A DNA stretch of 64,000 nucleotides from CAWJMN01 sp963844055 (GTDB taxonomy: Bacteria; Planctomycetota; Planctomycetia; Pirellulales; Pirellulaceae): NCBI GenBank assembly GCA_963844055.1, contig CAWJMN010000002.1, forward strand, positions 1,116,001-1,180,000. The letters are read 5' to 3'. The notes under the pieces were generated by a model. The model was not told the origin of the DNA and made no database searches. It saw only the letters and a program-made list of their open reading frames with translations. This document shows, piece by piece, positions 63,150 through 64,000 of this stretch. Every line of letters begins with the position of its first letter. Positions within the stretch are counted from its first letter, which is position 1. The position numbers were made by a program, and so were the translations under genes.

Positions 63150-64000
63150 TTAAGCAGCTTCACGCGGCAAGCGGGTCACCTGAACCGATGAGCGTAAGAA
63201 GCCCGTTCGACCCAGCACATGCGGCAGGCCAATGAACATGGCTGCCACTCCTAAACGCATGACGCTCGACAATCCAAACAGGAAGAGATAAGCCTCGTGC
63301 GATTGTCCGGCCAGTCGCAAAATGGCGGCGCCGATCAGGCCCCCCATCACCATCGCAGCGGCATTACCCCAGTTATAAATCGTCAGCAGGCTCGTCCGAT
63401 CTGTGCGCGGAATCGCTTCCAGGAACATCAGCACCATCGCCAGCTCAAAGCCGGCCCAAGTGATTCCCGAAAGGACCTGCACGCCTAAACAAAACAGGAA
63501 CTCCCCCGTAAACTGCCAATCAAAGGCGCCCGTTCCAAAGTTGAGGTTCAGCGAGAATACATAGTGCTCAAACGAGTCACCAATAATCCAAAGCGCCGAG
63601 ATCGGCACAATCGCCACCGCGCTGGCCACCATCAATCGTTTGCTGCTAGTCGCCCGTGCATATCGGCCCCAAAACGGAGCTGCAACCATCTTGGCGACAA
63701 AGCATGTGCCCATCAAAACCAAGAAGCTAAAGTACTTCAGCTCATCATGGGCCAGCAGATCGCTTAGCATGTACGGAACAAAGTACGGACCAGAAATCTG
63801 TACGACCGTTTGAATCGCAAGCAAGAACCAAACCAGCTGGATCGCGCTGCGTGCTGCTGGGTTATGCCACAAGCCTTGAATGCCAAACGTCCGCTCGACA
63901 ATGCGCTTGTTGTTGCCACGCGCTTGGTGACGAGCAAGAGCGCGGGCCGAGACCAATCGACATGCGGCCGCAATGCAGAAGATCGTCACAAAGGCGGGGA
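63150..64000 (-). CDS. MFS transporter, C-terminal part (runs off the window)
   Basis: The visible 283 or so residues stay in frame to the window edge (PAFVTIFCIAA...), so the start lies beyond 64000. Six or more membrane spans are visible (AIQLVWFLLAIQTVVQ, YFSFLVLMGTCFVAKMV, LMVASAVAIVPISALWII, FLFCLGVQVLSGITWAGFELAMVLMFLEAI, NAAAMVMGGLIGAAIL, LFLFGLSSVMRLGVAAMF). The cytoplasmic motif FWGRYARATSSKRLM resembles MFS motif A between spans. The substrate is unknown. The overall pattern is typical of a 12-span MFS exporter. Confidence 0.75.
   Translation of the reverse strand, partial: PAFVTIFCIAAACRLVSARALARHQARGNNKRIVERTFGIQGLWHNPAARSAIQLVWFLLAIQTVVQISGPYFVPYMLSDLLAHDELKYFSFLVLMGTCFVAKMVAAPFWGRYARATSSKRLMVASAVAIVPISALWIIGDSFEHYVFSLNLNFGTGAFDWQFTGEFLFCLGVQVLSGITWAGFELAMVLMFLEAIPRTDRTSLLTIYNWGNAAAMVMGGLIGAAILRLAGQSHEAYLFLFGLSSVMRLGVAAMFIGLPHVLGRTGFLRSSVQVTRLPREAA

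Overview
The window looks like a chromosomal segment of a planctomycete (Planctomycetota, probably Pirellulales-like). The basis is gene content: a PSCyt1/DUF1549/DUF1553 protein beside a DUF1501 protein, a TIGR03009-type secreted protein, an ECF sigma factor next to a giant zinc-finger/Ser-Thr kinase, VCBS-repeat and SH3-like secreted proteins, and a type II secretion/type IV pilus locus with oversized pseudopilins. GC content appears to be in the mid-50s by eye (not computed). Shine-Dalgarno sites are weak or absent in front of many genes.

Layout. 0-8.9 kb: envelope and secreted proteins (OmpH/Skp-like, VCBS, TIGR03009, SH3-like), a HAD phosphatase and a fatty-acid desaturase. 8.9-13.3 kb: kdsB-pyrG (CMP-Kdo and CTP synthesis), then a convergent flotillin. 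13.7-16 kb: a membrane protein whose two ends form a permuted acyl-carrier-like domain lacking the phosphopantetheine serine, a DUF1338 protein and a 71-residue membrane protein. 16.1-21.1 kb: a tight minus-strand operon, ROK regulator -> PSCyt1/DUF1549/DUF1553 -> DUF1501. 21.1-21.6 kb: an intergenic island of dispersed repeats and palindromes. 21.6-24.8 kb: a secreted metzincin-like protease and a GH5-like glycosidase. 24.9-34.8 kb: ECF sigma factor, giant kinase (about 2,384 residues when a frameshift is repaired) and a MORN-like protein. 34.9-39.5 kb: tRNA-Gly(CCC), a small atypical kinase, accD, a histidine-phosphatase fold without its catalytic residues, rpe and scpB. 39.7-59.8 kb: a minus-strand secretion/pilus locus with two PilB/GspE ATPases, PilT, GspF, four prepilin-like proteins, a 1,807-residue GspK-like protein, and two upstream Pro/Gly-rich proteins. 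60.3-64 kb: an outer-membrane-type protein, a tandem HD-GYP protein and the 3' part of an MFS transporter.

Two points stand out. First, at least seven conserved genes (kdsB, pyrG, flotillin, the giant kinase, accD, scpB, the HD-GYP gene) are each broken by single-base indels although both halves still encode the family. Because several are normally essential, uncorrected sequence error is the simplest explanation; I describe these genes as whole but frameshifted. Second, several proteins keep a fold but have lost the catalytic or attachment residues: the permuted ACP-like protein, the histidine-phosphatase-like protein, the first HD domain of the HD-GYP protein, and the small kinase with a Cys in place of the catalytic-loop Lys. 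The permuted ACP-like membrane protein and the giant LTxxQ-repeat kinase are the best candidates for undescribed biology here.
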